DNA of 5,247 nucleotides from an uncultured Thermoleophilia bacterium (GTDB lineage Bacteria > Actinomycetota > Thermoleophilia > Gaiellales > F1-60-MAGs149). The stretch is taken from positions 1 to 5,247 of the forward strand of contig CADCWC010000309.1 of the NCBI GenBank assembly GCA_902806305.1. Reading direction: 5' to 3'. This document shows positions 1 to 5,247 of the stretch, piece after piece; the first letter of the stretch is position 1; each line of letters begins with the position of its first letter. Both the position numbers and the translations under genes were made by a program. The notes beneath the pieces were generated by a model. The model was not told where the DNA came from. It ran no database searches and saw only the letters and a program-made list of their open reading frames with translations.

Positions 1-110
1 ACCGTGCCGCCGACCCCGTCCACGAGAAGCGTGCAGCCGACGAGGTCGCGGGCCACCTCGGGCGCGGCACGGCCGAAGAACGGCCCGATGTCGAGCGGCG
101 CGCCGACCAC
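1..110 (-). CDS. Probable DNA-3-methyladenine glycosylase (Mpg/AAG family), N-terminal 36 codons, cut by the window edge
   Basis: Only the first 36 codons are present; the gene runs off the low-coordinate end. The visible protein has the pattern of the start of the Mpg/AAG family: a PL-x-x-G-PFFGR segment (residues 5-14), then EVARDLVGCTLLV (18-30) and GVGG (32-35), just where the family normally runs into its conserved V-E-x-E-A-Y segment. Family members are monofunctional base-excision glycosylases that remove alkylated purines such as 3-methyladenine from DNA. The GTG at 110-108 is the only plausible start, because the degT stop (119-117) is in the same frame only two codons upstream. No Shine-Dalgarno sequence is evident, so translation may depend on ribosomes finishing degT. 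The catalytic residues lie outside the window, so activity cannot be judged. The family call rests on a short N-terminus. Confidence 0.72.
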   Translation of the reverse strand, partial: MVGAPLDIGPFFGRAAPEVARDLVGCTLLVDGVGGT

Positions 111-116
111 GCGCGC

Positions 117-1238
117 TCAGGCCACGGCGTCGAGCGCCCGGCGGAGCGCGTCGACCACGCGCGCCTGGTCGTCGGCGTCCAGGCCGGCGAAGAACGGCAG
201 CGCCAGGCTCCGGGCCGAGACGGACTCGCACACGGGCAGCTCGCCCGGCCGGTGCCCGCGGGCGCGGTAGAACGGCTGCAGGTGGATCGCGGGGAGATAG
301 GGCTTGCACGCGATGCCCTCGCCCTGGAGCTGCGCCATCACGGCGTTGCGGTCGACGCCCGGGTCGAGCAGGACGGGATAGACGAACCACGAGCGCTCGT
401 CCCCGTCGACGACGGCGGGCGGTGTCACGCCGGCGGTGGAGCGGAGCAGCTCCCCGTAGCGGTCGGCCACGGCCGCGCGCGCGGCGAGGATCTCGTCGAG
501 GCGCTCGACCTGCCCGAGGCCGATGGCCGCGGAGACGTCGTCCAGGCGGTAGTTCCAGCCCAGGCGGTCGTGCTCCAGCCAGTCGCCGGCGTCGGACCGA
601 CCCTGGTTCGAGAGGCTCTTCAGCTGCGCGTGGAGCTCGGGATCGTCGGTCGTGACCATGCCGCCCTCCCCCGTGGTCATCTGCTTGTTGGGGTAGAACG
701 CGAACACGGCCGGGTTGCCGTGCGTGCCGACCATCCGGCCGCGTCGACGGGCGCCGACCGCCTCGGCCGCGTCCTCCACGACCGCCAGCCCGTGCCGCGC
801 GGCGAGGGCGTTGATCGCCTCGATGTCGCACGGCAGCCCGAAGATGTGGACGGCGACGACGGCCTTGGTCCGGGGCGAGATCGCCGCCTCGACCGCGGCC
901 GGGTCGAGGTTCAGCGAGACGGGGTCGATGTCCGCGAACACCGGCGTCGCGCCCTCGTAGAGCGCGCAGTTGGCCGAGGCCACGAACGAGAACGGGCTGG
1001 TGATGACCTCGTCACCCGGACCCACGCCGGCGAGCCGCACGGCCAGGTGCAGTCCGGCGGTGCCGCTCGAGACCGCACAGGCGTGCTCCGTGCCCACGTA
1101 GGCCGCGAACGCCTCCTCGAACCGCCGGCCCATCGGACCGAGCGAGAGGATCCCCGAGCGCATGACCTCCAGGACGAGCTCCTCCTCGCGCGGCCCGACG
1201 CTCGGCTTCGCGAGGGGGATGGACGTCCCGACGGTCAC
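117..1238 (-). CDS. DegT/DnrJ/EryC1/StrS family PLP-dependent aminotransferase (probable keto-sugar aminotransferase)
   Basis: A 373-residue protein, a normal length for this fold-type I family, whose members transfer an amino group (usually from glutamate) to a keto-sugar nucleotide for glycans, antibiotics or surface polysaccharides. Visible marks are the N-terminal IPLAKPSVG (7-15), the phosphate-binding SSGTAGLHL (57-65), TSPFSFVAS (80-88), the cofactor-contacting Asp156 in EDAAEAVGA, the Schiff-base Lys185 in FYPNKQMTTGEGGM, and the LGWNYRLDD segment (226-234). The open frame runs upstream to 1931, but the first 231 codons are an Arg/Gly-rich shadow of ilvE; family homology begins at the GTG at 1238. 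That GTG overlaps the ilvE stop as GTGA. No clear ribosome site precedes it, which fits translational coupling. The motifs resemble perosamine-synthase-type and VioA-like enzymes, but the substrate cannot be named: no dehydratase, epimerase or glycosyltransferase is in view. Family call firm, sugar role inferred. Confidence 0.93.
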   Translation of the reverse strand: MTVGTSIPLAKPSVGPREEELVLEVMRSGILSLGPMGRRFEEAFAAYVGTEHACAVSSGTAGLHLAVRLAGVGPGDEVITSPFSFVASANCALYEGATPVFADIDPVSLNLDPAAVEAAISPRTKAVVAVHIFGLPCDIEAINALAARHGLAVVEDAAEAVGARRRGRMVGTHGNPAVFAFYPNKQMTTGEGGMVTTDDPELHAQLKSLSNQGRSDAGDWLEHDRLGWNYRLDDVSAAIGLGQVERLDEILAARAAVADRYGELLRSTAGVTPPAVVDGDERSWFVYPVLLDPGVDRNAVMAQLQGEGIACKPYLPAIHLQPFYRARGHRPGELPVCESVSARSLALPFFAGLDADDQARVVDALRRALDAVA

Positions 1239-2206
1239 GTGGCGACGGTCGGGTCGAGAGCCCGCGCGGACGCCTCGCCGGACGACACCGGGGCCGGGTC
1301 GGCCGGGTACTCGAGATGCTCGTGGGAGCGCGGCGAGCGACCGTGCACCACGTCGAAGAACGCGCCCTGGATCGCCTTCGTCACCGGACCGGGCCCGATC
1401 TCGTGGTCGTCGACGGAGGCCACGGGCGTGACCTCGGCCGCCGTGCCGGTCATGAAGACCTCGTCCGCGAAGTACAGGTCGGCGCGGGTGAGGTCGCGGG
1501 TCGTCGTCTCGTAGCCGAGGTCCGCGGCGAGCCCGATCACGGCCTCGCGGGTGATCCCGGGCAGGCAGGAGGCGGCCGTGGGCGGCGTCGAGATCCGGCC
1601 CCCGTGCACCGCGAAGATGTTCTCGCCGGTGCCGTCCGCGATGAAGCCCTGCTCGTTGAGCAGGATCGCCTCCTCGTAGCCGTGCTTGACCGCCTCGATC
1701 TTCGCGAGCTGCGAGTTCAGGTACTGCCCGCCGGCCTTCGCGGCGGCCGGGATGGTGTTCGGCCCGATGCGCCGCCAGGACGAGATCATGGCCCGGACGC
1801 CGTGCTGCAGGGCGTCCTCGCCGAGGTACGCGCCCCAGGGCCAGGCGGCGATGACGACCTGGACCGGGCAGCCGAGCGGGTTGACCCCGAGCTCGTTGAA
1901 CCCCCGGAAGACGAGCGGCCGGATGTAGCACGACGGCAGCTCGTTGACGGCGACGGTCTCGTGGATCGCGGCCGCGAGCTCGGCGTTCGTGTACGGGATG
2001 TCCATGAAGTACATCGCGGCGGAGCGGCGCAGGCGCTCCAGGTGCGCGGTCAGGTGGAAGACGCCGGTGCCGCGGTCTGTCTCGTACGCCCGGATGCCCT
2101 CGAAGACGCTCGAGCCGTAGTGGAGCACGTGGGCCAGGACGTGGACCTGGGCGTCGGCCCAGTCGACGAGCCGCCCGTCGAACCAGATCTTCTCGGCTTC
2201 CTGCAT
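1235..2206 (-). CDS. ilvE: Branched-chain amino acid aminotransferase (class IV, IlvE)
   Basis: A 323-residue fold-type IV PLP enzyme that interconverts Val, Leu and Ile with their 2-keto acids using glutamate/2-oxoglutarate, in the cytoplasm. It follows the E. coli IlvE pattern from end to end: IWFDGRLVDW (7-16), HYGSSVFEGIRAY (29-41), catalytic Lys157 in NTIPAAAKAGGQYL (150-163), HGYEEAILLNEQGFIADGTGENIF (175-198) with the pyridine-contacting Glu at 195, LPGITREAV (215-223), ADEVFMTGTAAEVTPV (247-262) and GPVTKAIQ (273-280). The ATG is well supported: homology starts at once and GAGGG lies 7 bases upstream. The last 20 or so residues are an Ala/Pro/Ser-rich tail not found in the E. coli enzyme. 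The stop overlaps the degT GTG by four bases, so the two are probably made together; serA ends 129 bp upstream. D-amino-acid transaminase and aminodeoxychorismate lyase are related folds, but this motif set is IlvE-like. Confidence 0.96.
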   Translation of the reverse strand: MQEAEKIWFDGRLVDWADAQVHVLAHVLHYGSSVFEGIRAYETDRGTGVFHLTAHLERLRRSAAMYFMDIPYTNAELAAAIHETVAVNELPSCYIRPLVFRGFNELGVNPLGCPVQVVIAAWPWGAYLGEDALQHGVRAMISSWRRIGPNTIPAAAKAGGQYLNSQLAKIEAVKHGYEEAILLNEQGFIADGTGENIFAVHGGRISTPPTAASCLPGITREAVIGLAADLGYETTTRDLTRADLYFADEVFMTGTAAEVTPVASVDDHEIGPGPVTKAIQGAFFDVVHGRSPRSHEHLEYPADPAPVSSGEASARALDPTVAT

Positions 2207-2213
2207 CGGCGCA

Positions 2214-2218
2214 CCCTC
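2214..2218 (-). promoter_or_regulatory. Ribosome binding site of ilvE
   Basis: GAGGG on the minus strand, 7 bases before the ilvE ATG. It is the best Shine-Dalgarno match in the window and fixes the start codon. It also suggests ilvE starts translation independently, unlike serA and degT, whose starts overlap the preceding stop. Confidence 0.75.
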
Positions 2219-2261
2219 GCGTGGTCAGGCGGGGGCACGCCCCTCGCGTCGTCGGGCGTGC

Positions 2262-2267
2262 ATGGTA
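2262..2267 (-). promoter_or_regulatory. Weak -10-like box upstream of ilvE
   Basis: TACCAT on the minus strand fits the TAnnnT core of a sigma-70-type -10 element and lies about 55 bases before the ilvE ATG, a reasonable leader length. The hexamer 17 bases upstream (GATCGC) does not resemble a -35 box. It is one of very few AT-containing hexamers in the gap, so it is the best candidate for an internal promoter, but the support is weak. Confidence 0.2.
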
Positions 2268-2293
2268 CCGGATGGCCTGAGCGGGCGATCGCG

Positions 2294-2332
2294 CCGACCG
2301 GGGTCCGCCGGGAGCGCGCGCCGGAACGTCGG
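2294..2332 (-). terminator. Possible GC-rich hairpin after serA, no T-tract
   Basis: On the minus strand CCGAC (2332-2328) pairs with GTCGG (2298-2294). Inside it GTTCCG pairs with CGGAC with one bulged T, leaving a GC-rich loop of about 14 bases. It begins only a few bases after the serA stop, where a terminator would sit. There is no run of T after it, so classical intrinsic termination is doubtful; it could be an attenuating or stabilising structure, or chance in such GC-rich DNA. Confidence 0.25.
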
Positions 2333-2335
2333 GGG

Positions 2336-3925
2336 TCAGCCGTTGATGGTGACGACGCGCAGCCGGTGCAGGCCCTGGACGGCCTCCAGCCGTCGGATCG
2401 CCGTCTCCGGCACCGGCGCGTCCGTCTGCACGGCGGTCAGTGCGCGTCCGCCCTCCCGGTCGCGCGCGTGGTTCATGTTCGCGATGTTGACCCCCTCCTC
2501 GCCCAGGATCGTGCCGAGCAGGCCGATCATCCCCGGCCGGTCGTCGTTGAGCACGAACAGCATGTGCTCCCCGAGCTCGATCTCCAGGTCGTACCCGAGG
2601 GCCCGCACCATCCAGGTCCGGTGCTCACGCCCCATCGTGGTCCCCCAGATCCGCACGTCCGTCCCCGTCGCGACGCGGATCAGGCTCGTGTAGTTCTCCG
2701 CCGAGGTGCTCGTCTCCCGGACGGCGATGCCGCGGCTCTCGGCCAGCGACCGGGCGTTGACGAGGTTGACGCTCTCGTCGACGCGGCGGAGGACGCCCCG
2801 CATCACGGCCAACGTCAGCAGGCGGGTGTCGTGACCCGCGATCTGTCCGGCGTAGGCCACGTCGACGCGCTCGAGCGGCCCGCGATGGAGCGCGGAGACG
2901 ACCTGTCCGAGGCGGTCGGCCAACGGCACGAACGGCTCGACCGCGCGCCGGTCCTCGTCGGAGACGACCGGCACGTTGACGGCGTTCTCGACCGTGCCGC
3001 CGAACAGGGCGGCCACCACCTGACCCGCGATGATCGTGCCGGCCCGATCCTGCGCCTCGCGGGTCGAGGCACCCAGGTGGGGCGTGACGACGACGTTCGG
3101 GCGCCCGAACAGGGGCGAGGACGTCAGCGGCTCCGTCTCGAAGACGTCGAGCGCGGCGCCGGCCACGTGGCCCGCGTCGAGCGCCGCGAGCAGCGCGGCG
3201 GTGTCGACCAGGTTGCCGCGGGCCGCGTTGACGAGCCGCACGCCGGGCTTCATCGCCGCGAGCGTCGGGGCGTCGATGATCCCCCGCGTGTCGGGGGACG
3301 ACGGCAGGTGCAGGGAGACGAAGTCCGCCTCGCCGACGGCCTCGAGGAGCGACGTGGCGCCGACGACGCCCAGCTCGCGGAAGCGCTCGGCCGACACGAA
3401 CGGGTCGTAGGCCACGACCCGCAGCCCGAGCCCGCGGGCCCGGGCCGCGACGAGCTGGCCGATGCGCCCGAAGCCGAGCACGGCGAGCGTCTTGTCGGCC
3501 ACCTCCACGCCGCCGAACCGGCTCCGCTCCCAGCGCCCCTCGACGAGGGCGGCGTGCGCCTGGGGGATGTTGCGGGCCAGCGCGAGCAGCAGCGCGACGG
3601 CGTGCTCGGCGGCGGAGAGCATGTTCGACTGGGGCGCGTTCGCGACGAGGATGCCGCGGGCCGTCGCGGCCGCCACGTCGACGTTGTCGACGCCCGTCCC
3701 GGCCCGGCCGATCACGCGCAGCCTGCGGGCGGCGGCGATCAGCTCGGCGTCCACGCGGGTCGCCGAGCGGACGATCAGCGCGTCGTAGTCGCCGATCCGC
3801 CCGAGCAGCTCGGACCGCTCGAGGTCGACCTCCACGTCGACGTCGGCCCGCTCGCGCAGGGCCGCCACCCCGCTGCCGGCGATCTGCTCGGTGACGAGGA
3901 CGCGCGGTCGCCGGGCGTCCTCCAT
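2336..3925 (-). CDS. serA: D-3-phosphoglycerate dehydrogenase, long form with ASB and ACT domains
   Basis: A 529-residue cytoplasmic enzyme that oxidises 3-phosphoglycerate to 3-phosphohydroxypyruvate with NAD+, the committed step of serine synthesis. The split substrate domain (about 8-100 and 287-318) surrounds a Rossmann domain with GFGRIG (151-156) and the NAD-selecting Asp174 in AYDP. Catalytic residues by family alignment are Arg236 (NAARGNLVD), Glu265 (FETEP) and His283 (TPHLGAST). Residues 320-450 match the allosteric substrate-binding domain and 455-529 an ACT domain (NDDRPGMIG, then EEGVNIANM), as in the M. tuberculosis enzyme of nearly equal length, so serine feedback is likely. 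In that enzyme I recall Tyr461, Asp463 and Asn481 as the ACT serine ligands; here the aligned residues are Asn460, Asp462 and Asn480. The ATG shares its A with the upstream aminotransferase stop (TGATG), implying translational coupling. All catalytic residues are intact. Confidence 0.96.
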   Translation of the reverse strand: MEDARRPRVLVTEQIAGSGVAALRERADVDVEVDLERSELLGRIGDYDALIVRSATRVDAELIAAARRLRVIGRAGTGVDNVDVAAATARGILVANAPQSNMLSAAEHAVALLLALARNIPQAHAALVEGRWERSRFGGVEVADKTLAVLGFGRIGQLVAARARGLGLRVVAYDPFVSAERFRELGVVGATSLLEAVGEADFVSLHLPSSPDTRGIIDAPTLAAMKPGVRLVNAARGNLVDTAALLAALDAGHVAGAALDVFETEPLTSSPLFGRPNVVVTPHLGASTREAQDRAGTIIAGQVVAALFGGTVENAVNVPVVSDEDRRAVEPFVPLADRLGQVVSALHRGPLERVDVAYAGQIAGHDTRLLTLAVMRGVLRRVDESVNLVNARSLAESRGIAVRETSTSAENYTSLIRVATGTDVRIWGTTMGREHRTWMVRALGYDLEIELGEHMLFVLNDDRPGMIGLLGTILGEEGVNIANMNHARDREGGRALTAVQTDAPVPETAIRRLEAVQGLHRLRVVTING

Positions 3926-5091
3926 CAGGCGCTGACCTGCGGCGCGGCGGCGAGCACCCGCGTCAGGGCCCCGACGCCCGTGCCGAGCTCGACCGGGTGT
4001 CCCGCGGCGGCCAGCTCCTGCTCGAAGGCGGCCATCCCGGCCACGAGGTCGAGCGGCTCGATGAAGCCGAAGGCGCCGAACCGGATGATCCGGCCCTTGA
4101 GCGGCCCCTGCCCGCCCGCGGCGGTGATGCCGTGTCGGTCACGCAGGCCGAGCCGCACCGCATCCCCGTCGATCCCGTCCGGGAGGCTCACCGCCGTCAC
4201 GAGCGAGCAGTCCGGGTCGTCGGGCGAGTAGAGCTCCAGGCCGAGCGCCCGCACGGCCGCGCGCAGGCCGGCGCCCATGCGGCGCGTGCGCTCCCACATG
4301 GCCTCCAGCCCGGCCGCCTCGATCCGGTCGAGCGCCGCGTCGAGGCCGAGGATCAGGGAGATCGGCGGGGTGAAGGCGGTGGCGCCCTTCCGCTGCGCCG
4401 CCAGCGTCCGCGCCCAGTCGAAGTAGAAGCGCGGGTTCGTGGCCTGCGCCGACCGCTCGAGCGCCCGGGCGCTCACGCTCGCGAAGGCCAGGCCGGGCGG
4501 CGTCATCAGCGCCTTCTGCGACCCGGTCACGACCACGTCGAGGCCCCACGCCTCCGTCTCGAGCGGCGTCGCGCCGAGCGACGAGATGGCGTCGACGACG
4601 AGCACGGCCGAGCGGCCGCGGGACCCCTCGGCGATCGCCTGCAGGTCGGCGGTCGCCCCGGTGGACGTCTCGGAGTGGACGACGAAGGCAGCCGTGAGGT
4701 CGTCGCGGCCGACGATCCGGGCCGCGACCTCGTCGGGGTCGGGCCGCGCCCCCCACGGGTAGCGGAGCACCTCGACGTCGGCGCGGTAGGCCTCCCCCAT
4801 CTTCACCCAGCGGTCACCGAAGTTGCCCGCCGTCACGACCAGGATGCGGTCGCCGGGCGAGAGCAGATTGGCGTAGGCCGACTCGAACGCACCCGTCCCG
4901 GAGGCGGAGAACAGGAGGACGTCGTCCGTCGTCCGGAACACGGCCTTCAGCTTCCCGAGGACCCCGACGAACAGCTCCTTGAACTCCGGCGAGCGGTGGT
5001 GGGGCAGCGGGGTGGCCATCGCCGCCACGACCTCCGGCGGGATCGGCGTCGGGCCGGGCGTCAGCAAGAGCCTCTTCGGGGGCAGCGGCAT
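3925..5091 (-). CDS. Class V aminotransferase, serine-pyruvate/alanine-glyoxylate type; probable phosphoserine aminotransferase
   Basis: A 388-residue fold-type I PLP enzyme of the serine-pyruvate/alanine-glyoxylate aminotransferase group. Visible marks are LLTPGPTPIPPEV (9-21), HHRSPEF (31-37), the phosphate-binding SASGTGAFES (62-71), TAGNFGDRW (87-95), HSETSTG (139-145), Asp167 in VDAISSLGA that pairs with the PLP ring, the Schiff-base Lys193 in TGSQKALMTPPG, TPP (241-243), AAGGQGPLKGRIIRFG (324-339), and Arg337, which by family alignment holds the substrate carboxylate. Homologues beside serA in Methanococcales (MJ0959 type) and Thermotoga are reported to make phosphoserine from phosphohydroxypyruvate, replacing SerC. 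The 1-base overlap with serA supports the same role here, but this is inferred from context; alanine-glyoxylate or serine-glyoxylate exchange remains possible. The ATG is chosen because homology starts within ten residues and AGGA lies 6 bases upstream. The Ala-rich C-terminus shows no sign of truncation. Confidence 0.93.
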   Translation of the reverse strand: MPLPPKRLLLTPGPTPIPPEVVAAMATPLPHHRSPEFKELFVGVLGKLKAVFRTTDDVLLFSASGTGAFESAYANLLSPGDRILVVTAGNFGDRWVKMGEAYRADVEVLRYPWGARPDPDEVAARIVGRDDLTAAFVVHSETSTGATADLQAIAEGSRGRSAVLVVDAISSLGATPLETEAWGLDVVVTGSQKALMTPPGLAFASVSARALERSAQATNPRFYFDWARTLAAQRKGATAFTPPISLILGLDAALDRIEAAGLEAMWERTRRMGAGLRAAVRALGLELYSPDDPDCSLVTAVSLPDGIDGDAVRLGLRDRHGITAAGGQGPLKGRIIRFGAFGFIEPLDLVAGMAAFEQELAAAGHPVELGTGVGALTRVLAAAPQVSA

Positions 5092-5097
5092 GGCGGG

Positions 5098-5101
5098 TCC
5101 T
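5098..5101 (-). promoter_or_regulatory. Ribosome binding site of the class V aminotransferase
   Basis: AGGA on the minus strand with a 6-base spacer to the ATG at 5091. It is a short match but correctly placed, and it supports this start over downstream alternatives. Confidence 0.5.
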
Positions 5102-5146
5102 GTCGAGCGGGTGCGCGGGAGGGAGGCCGCGGGCCGGCCCTCTCCG

Positions 5147-5152
5147 AGCCTA
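5147..5152 (-). promoter_or_regulatory. Candidate -10 box upstream of the aminotransferase-serA pair
   Basis: TAGGCT on the minus strand fits the TAnnnT pattern common in actinobacterial housekeeping promoters. It would place the transcript start near 5140, giving a leader of about 49 bases. No -35 hexamer is recognisable 16-18 bases upstream (GGGAGG and neighbours). The box lies inside the 7-base spacer of the inverted repeat CTCCG/CGGAG (5142-5158). Confidence 0.35.
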
Positions 5153-5247
5153 GCGGAGCCCTCGCGCCGCCTCCCTCGGTCCCGCGCCCGGCGGGCCGCC
5201 GCCCGCGACGGTGCCGCCTCGGCGCCCTCCCGGAGCCCGGCGGGGCC

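Larger units (their letters stand above)
2207..2335 (-). other. serA-ilvE intergenic region (129 bp)
   Basis: This is the only sizeable gap inside the gene run. On the coding strand it holds, in order, a GC-rich imperfect hairpin just after the serA stop (2332-2294), the palindrome GCGATCGC (2292-2285), a TACCAT hexamer resembling a -10 box (2267-2262), a short GGGG-CGTG-CCCC stem, and the ilvE ribosome site. I saw no T-box, leucine-rich leader peptide or other recognisable riboregulator. The gap may separate a serine-synthesis unit from an ilvE-degT-glycosylase unit, or may simply be a processed spacer. Confidence 0.6.
5092..5247 (-). other. Upstream GC-rich region without a recognisable gene (156 bp)
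   Basis: This stretch is extremely GC-rich, with a perfect GGGCCGGCCC palindrome (5131-5140) and several short G/C stems such as GCGGG/CCCGC (5191-5195 and 5202-5206). On the minus strand one frame is open from the window edge to a TAG at 5152-5150, but its Gly/Arg/Pro/Ala-only translation looks compositional. A plus-strand frame from a GTG near 5110 is also open to the edge and equally unconvincing. I read the region as promoter and leader DNA of the aminotransferase-serA unit. Confidence 0.5.

Noticed and set aside
252..1514. A 420-codon plus-strand open frame opposite degT and the end of ilvE.
   Set aside because: Antisense shadow without recognisable motifs; the opposite strand has a complete, motif-rich protein.
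1239..1931. N-terminal extension of the DegT frame (231 codons upstream of the GTG).
   Set aside because: It lies inside ilvE in another frame and has low-complexity Arg/Gly/Ala composition; family homology begins only after the GTG at 1238.
2225..2263. A 12-codon minus-strand open frame (MHARRREGRAPA) in the leader of ilvE, considered as an attenuation peptide.
   Set aside because: It has no Leu, Ile or Val codons and no ribosome site, and its ATG overlaps the candidate -10 box, so it would not be on a transcript from that promoter.
2285..2292. Perfect palindrome GCGATCGC in the serA-ilvE gap.
   Set aside because: A single 8-base palindrome in GC-rich DNA is expected by chance; no second copy or spacing pattern links it to a regulator.
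1316..4231. A 971-codon open frame on the plus strand spanning ilvE, serA and part of the class V aminotransferase gene.
   Set aside because: It is antisense to three genes with intact catalytic motifs. Its translation is Arg/Gly/Asp/Val-rich with no domain pattern, as expected for the shadow of GC-rich coding DNA.
4139..4756. A 205-codon minus-strand frame inside the class V aminotransferase gene.
   Set aside because: Same-strand frame shadow, Arg/Gly/Pro-rich, entirely inside a gene with all its conserved residues.
5110..5247. A plus-strand frame open from a GTG near 5110 to the window edge, considered as a divergent gene.
   Set aside because: Translation is only Arg/Ala/Pro/Ser/Gly with no motif, it overlaps the likely promoter, and its end is not in the window.

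Overview
The window is very GC-rich (by eye about 70% or more), and all recognisable genes lie head-to-tail on the minus strand with overlapping or nearly touching ends. Third codon positions are mostly G or C. The SerA is the long form seen in Mycobacterium, with an extra regulatory domain before the ACT domain. Together these suggest a high-GC actinobacterial chromosome, possibly Thermoleophilia/Solirubrobacterales; the order is inferred from general style only. No RNA gene, mobile element, CRISPR array or dispersed repeat was seen.

Reading in the direction of transcription (high to low coordinates): 5092-5247 is a GC-rich leader or intergenic stretch with a possible -10 box (TAGGCT) inside a short inverted repeat. 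Then come a class V aminotransferase of the serine-pyruvate/alanine-glyoxylate type (5091-3925), 3-phosphoglycerate dehydrogenase serA (3925-2336), a 129-bp gap holding a GC-rich hairpin and a weak -10-like box, branched-chain aminotransferase ilvE (2206-1235), a DegT/DnrJ/EryC1/StrS-type aminotransferase (1238-117), and the first 36 codons of a probable DNA-3-methyladenine glycosylase (110-1, cut by the window edge).

The first pair shares one base (TGATG), and ilvE/degT overlap by four bases (GTGA), so each pair looks translationally coupled. SerA oxidises 3-phosphoglycerate to 3-phosphohydroxypyruvate. The class V aminotransferase next to it resembles enzymes that serve as phosphoserine aminotransferase where classical SerC is absent, so the pair plausibly performs the first two steps of serine synthesis. 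IlvE makes or degrades Val/Leu/Ile using the glutamate/2-oxoglutarate pair. The DegT enzyme would normally aminate a keto-sugar nucleotide, but no other sugar gene is visible here.

This is mainly a housekeeping amino-acid locus. I see no clear novel system. The points most worth a second look are the likely stand-in for SerC, the sugar-type aminotransferase coupled to ilvE, and the DNA repair gene packed directly behind it.
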